Shown: in pieces, positions 61,680 through 64,000 of the stretch
Layout: the number at the start of each line of letters is the position of its first letter
Numbering within the stretch: position 1 is the first letter of the stretch
Assembly: GCA_023229525.1 (NCBI GenBank)
Contig: JALNZC010000009.1
Location: forward strand, 41,301-105,300
DNA from: Bacteroidales bacterium
GTDB taxonomy: Bacteria > Bacteroidota > Bacteroidia > Bacteroidales > FEN-979
DNA length: 64,000 bases
Direction: 5' to 3'
Notes under the pieces: generated by a model
Seen by the model: only the letters and a program-made list of their open reading frames with translations
Told to the model about the DNA's origin: nothing
Databases searched by the model: none
Translations under genes and position numbers: made by a program

Positions 61680-62774
61680 ATGGTCAAGCAAAATCAATTC
61701 GTTCCACAGGTTGTTTTTCATCCGGGTGAAACTCTTGATGAAAAACTGAAAGAAATGGGTATGGGTCCTAAGGAATTTGCTTTCCGTGCTGGTAAACCCG
61801 AAAAAACCATCACTGCAATTCTCAAAGCGGAGAGTTCGATAACGGCCGATATGGCTGTGCAATTTGAAAGCGTAACGAAAATTCCAGCTCATTTCTGGCT
61901 GAATGCCCAGAGGGTATATGATGAATTCATTGCACGGGAAAAGCGGATGAAGGTCATTGAATCGGCCGTTGAATGGGCCAATGAATTCCCCGTATCGCAA
62001 ATGAACAGGTTAGGATGGCTCGAAAAATCACCTACAAAACAAGGGATGGCTGCTCAGTTGCTTTCATTCTTTGGCGTTGCAACTCCCAGTGCCTGGGAGA
62101 ATTATTATTACAACCAGCAATTGAAAGTGGCATTTCGCATTTCGTTGAAGCATACACGGGAGCCATTCGCAATTTCAGCATGGTTACGGAAAGGAGAACT
62201 TTCGGCCCAACAGATTTCTGCAACACCTTATTCGGAAAAGGGATTCAGGGAATCGCTTCCGGCTATAAAATCTTTTATGGCAGCACATCCGGATGATTTT
62301 TTTGAAAAACTTCAGAATATTTGTCTGACAACAGGTGTCAAAGTAATTTACACCCCATTCCTCAGTAAGGCTCCGATTAACGGTGCAACTCGTTGGATTA
62401 ATGATTCGCCAGTCATCCAGGTCACCGGAAGAGGTAAGCGCAATGATAAATTCTGGTTTTCATTTTTTCATGAATCCGGTCATATCTTGTTACATGGCAA
62501 GAAAGACATTTTCCTGGAACAAATAGATTATCAGGATAAGGATGAAGAGAAAGAGAGGAACGCTGATGAATTTGCGGTTAAATGGACATTTTCAAAGGAA
62601 GAGGAAGCGGCATTTAACGAAAAAATCCCCTTCACTGAACAGGAGTTGATTGAGTATGCACAAAAAATAAATACACATCCGGCCATGATCATCGGCAGGT
62701 TGCAATTTCAGAAGAAAATACCCTATTCCTTTGGCCAGAGGTTTTTTGTACCGATTGATTTAAGCGAGACCTGA
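61680..62774 (+). CDS. HigA-type HTH antitoxin fused to an ImmA/IrrE metallopeptidase domain
   Basis: Start at 61680 (MVKQNQFVPQVVFHPGETLD); an in-frame ATG at 61656 overlaps the toxin remnant. N-terminal HigA-like HTH about 10-95 (PGETLDEKLKEMGMGPKEFA, AHFWLNAQRVYDE), and a C-terminal ImmA/IrrE domain with H264-E265-x-x-H268 (FWFSFFHESGHILLHGKKDI). Such proteins control their own operon and may be removed by proteolysis. The gene is intact although the toxin beside it is destroyed. Its 3' end overlaps the hsdR end by 15 bases. Confidence 0.9.
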   Translation: MVKQNQFVPQVVFHPGETLDEKLKEMGMGPKEFAFRAGKPEKTITAILKAESSITADMAVQFESVTKIPAHFWLNAQRVYDEFIAREKRMKVIESAVEWANEFPVSQMNRLGWLEKSPTKQGMAAQLLSFFGVATPSAWENYYYNQQLKVAFRISLKHTREPFAISAWLRKGELSAQQISATPYSEKGFRESLPAIKSFMAAHPDDFFEKLQNICLTTGVKVIYTPFLSKAPINGATRWINDSPVIQVTGRGKRNDKFWFSFFHESGHILLHGKKDIFLEQIDYQDKDEEKERNADEFAVKWTFSKEEEAAFNEKIPFTEQELIEYAQKINTHPAMIIGRLQFQKKIPYSFGQRFFVPIDLSET

Positions 62775-63884
62775 GAATGCACTTTTCCTGTAATCCCTCC
62801 AAAACTCTTCTACTATCAGATCCCTTATCACCGGGTTCTCGAATTTTTGGTAGAAATCTACCCGGTCATTTACATAGGATAAAAAGATAGACCCGATGAC
62901 CTCTTCGAACTTCCGCCGCTTGTTCGTTTCACTATTATCCCCGGTCATAACCGATCGTAAATCCTCATCCCCCCGAACCTTTGTACGAACGTTGCTGAGA
63001 TCCAACCGATGCTCCTCAGTCAACTCTGCCCCGTAAATCTCGTTTAGCTTGCGTACGATCTCGGATAGGAAGTCGAGTGGCTCTTCGGTCGCCCCACCCC
63101 CTCCCATCGCCGTCATGGGCTCTAATACGCCGGAAACGTCTTCCAGGCCCAGGCGGTATTCCCCGATTTTCTGAATTCGTAACGACGATAGCTCCACCGA
63201 ACCGGTGAGATCAATAATTGCAGAATCTCCCTTGGGCAGCTTCTTGTTGACGTATTTAAGGAAGATAAACAGCTTCTCCAGCTCGATGTCTTCGAAGGTG
63301 ATGATCTGGCTGATGTATCCGTACAAACGTACGTAGGACTGGATCAATGACTTGAATTCGTTCTTCTGCTCGGGATCGCTGATTTCGTTCCATTTCTCCA
63401 CCACGCGGTTCAGGACGGGCTGCAGCATCTCGTCTGATTCACGTTCGTTGTAAAATAGCCGGCAAAACTCATCGACCATGTATTTTGTGAAGAGGTTGAA
63501 GCCTCTGATCTTCGTCTCCAGGTCATAGAGCTTGTTCGGGTCGGTTTCGCCGGCCAACTCGGTCGAAGTATAAAACGGCTGGAACGCTTCAATTACATCG
63601 GCAGTTTCGTTAGCGAAATCGAGCACAAAGGTCTCGGTTTTGCCTGAGCAGGTGCGGTTGAGCCGGGAAAGCGTCTGCACACACTGTACCCCCGAAAGTT
63701 TCTTATCGACGAACATCGCCTGCAGCAGGGGTTCATCGAAACCTGTCTGGAATTTATTGCTCACAATCAGGATACGGTAGCGCGGGTCCTTCAACCCATC
63801 AGCAATCGAAACCATATTCTGCAACCCATTCTCCCTGTTCAAAATCGACTCGGTGACCTCTCGTCCACCAAACCTGTCAATGAC
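62760..63884 (-). pseudogene. hsdR: Type I restriction endonuclease HsdR, 3' part, cut by an IS
   Basis: The 360 residues from ATG 63842 are the C-terminal part of HsdR: end of the helicase domain (ILIVSNKFQTGFDEPLLQAM, VQCVQTLSRLNRT, ETFVLDFANE) and the helical C-terminal domain for HsdM contact (DRVDFYQKFENPVIRDLIVE). Just upstream the sequence still reads RFGGREVTESILNRENG, then homology ends at about 63884 where the IS3-type element begins. The nuclease and first helicase domains are outside or lost. A frameshift may exist near 63855. hsdM and hsdS are not in the window. Confidence 0.85.
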
Positions 63885-64000
63885 TGAAATAGGTTGACCA
63901 AAATTAGGGTAAAAAAGTCAATCTATGAAAGCAGAGAAAAAAATTAAACGACAGAATCGGATTTTTAGTGAAGAGATCAGGAAGCAGGTAGTAAGAGATA
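63885..64000 (+). mobile_element. Left part of an IS3-type insertion element (runs off window)
   Basis: After the loss of hsdR homology the sequence TGAAATAGGTTGACCAAAAT begins, with a transposase OrfA-like start 40 bases further. The exact left boundary (about 63881-63885) cannot be fixed without the other end. Confidence 0.6.
63925..64000 (+). CDS. IS3-family transposase OrfA-like, N-terminal part
   Basis: The frame from ATG 63925 reads MKAEKKIKRQNRIFSEEIRK then QVVRD to the window end: a basic start followed by the first helix of the HTH_Tnp_1 domain (FSxExKxxVV). Only 25 residues are visible. Confidence 0.65.
   Translation, partial: MKAEKKIKRQNRIFSEEIRKQVVRD

Overview
The window reads as chromosomal DNA of a member of the Bacteroidota, probably an anaerobic or facultative Bacteroidales-type bacterium. 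The evidence is a type IX secretion C-terminal sorting domain, a Fibrobacter-succinogenes-type paralogous (FISUMP) domain, FecR/ECF sigma pairs, an STN domain, LytS/LytTR and RprX-like two-component systems, and several promoters of the Bacteroidota type (TTTG or TTG, about 20 bases, then TAnnTTTG). No tRNA, rRNA or CRISPR array was seen.

Layout. 1-6.9 kb: a partial sugar-nucleotide epimerase, an SRPBCC/GyrI protein, a complete insertion sequence with 12-bp inverted repeats and a 6-bp target duplication, and a rhodanese-methyltransferase gene that looks like an EanB-EanA (anaerobic ergothioneine) fusion. That gene is split by an in-frame amber codon and its 3' end is cut by the insertion sequence. 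A QueG-like iron-sulfur protein and a LETM1-like protein follow. 7-12.3 kb: an ICMT-type methyltransferase, then an ECF sigma / FecR anti-sigma / STN-protein signalling locus with two related carboxypeptidase-regulatory-like proteins and short tandem repeats. 12.4-18.8 kb: a C1 peptidase, a LytS/LytTR pair, a PD40 gene remnant, a FISUMP protein and a DUF4403 lipoprotein. 18.9-24.4 kb: a MITE-like inverted-repeat segment, a TetR-HlyD-MFS-TolC drug efflux operon and a DUF3795 remnant.

24.4-36.7 kb is the most unusual part. A tight nine-gene operon, with a good promoter in front of it, encodes a diverged receiver protein, two outer-membrane porin-like proteins, a CruF/DUF422 carotenoid-hydratase-like membrane protein, a linalool dehydratase/isomerase-like exported enzyme, an exported HAD phosphatase and three paralogous exported proteins whose C-terminal halves resemble CrtC/AttH lipocalin-like proteins. 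A TPR-LuxR regulator gene lies just upstream on the same strand. I infer an envelope-located system for hydration, dehydration or isomerisation and transport of an isoprenoid or other unactivated alkene. I know of no description of this set.

36.9-46.5 kb: a 1900-residue secreted BNR/FG-GAP/BACON protein with a T9SS tail, a DUF1573 protein, an RprXY-like two-component system and a metallophosphoesterase. 46.5-50.1 kb and 60.3-64 kb are accessory DNA: a spanin-like gene pair, an MqsR-type toxin with an MqsA-Panacea fused antitoxin, scraps of a helicase and of hsdR, a HigB-type toxin gene with an internal deletion beside an intact HigA-ImmA/IrrE antitoxin, and an hsdR gene cut by an IS3-type element. 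50.2-60.1 kb holds a DUF2723-like soluble protein with a second ECF sigma pair, a transglutaminase-like protein, two alpha/beta hydrolases, a PLP decarboxylase and a DUF4932 protein, with several gene fragments between them.
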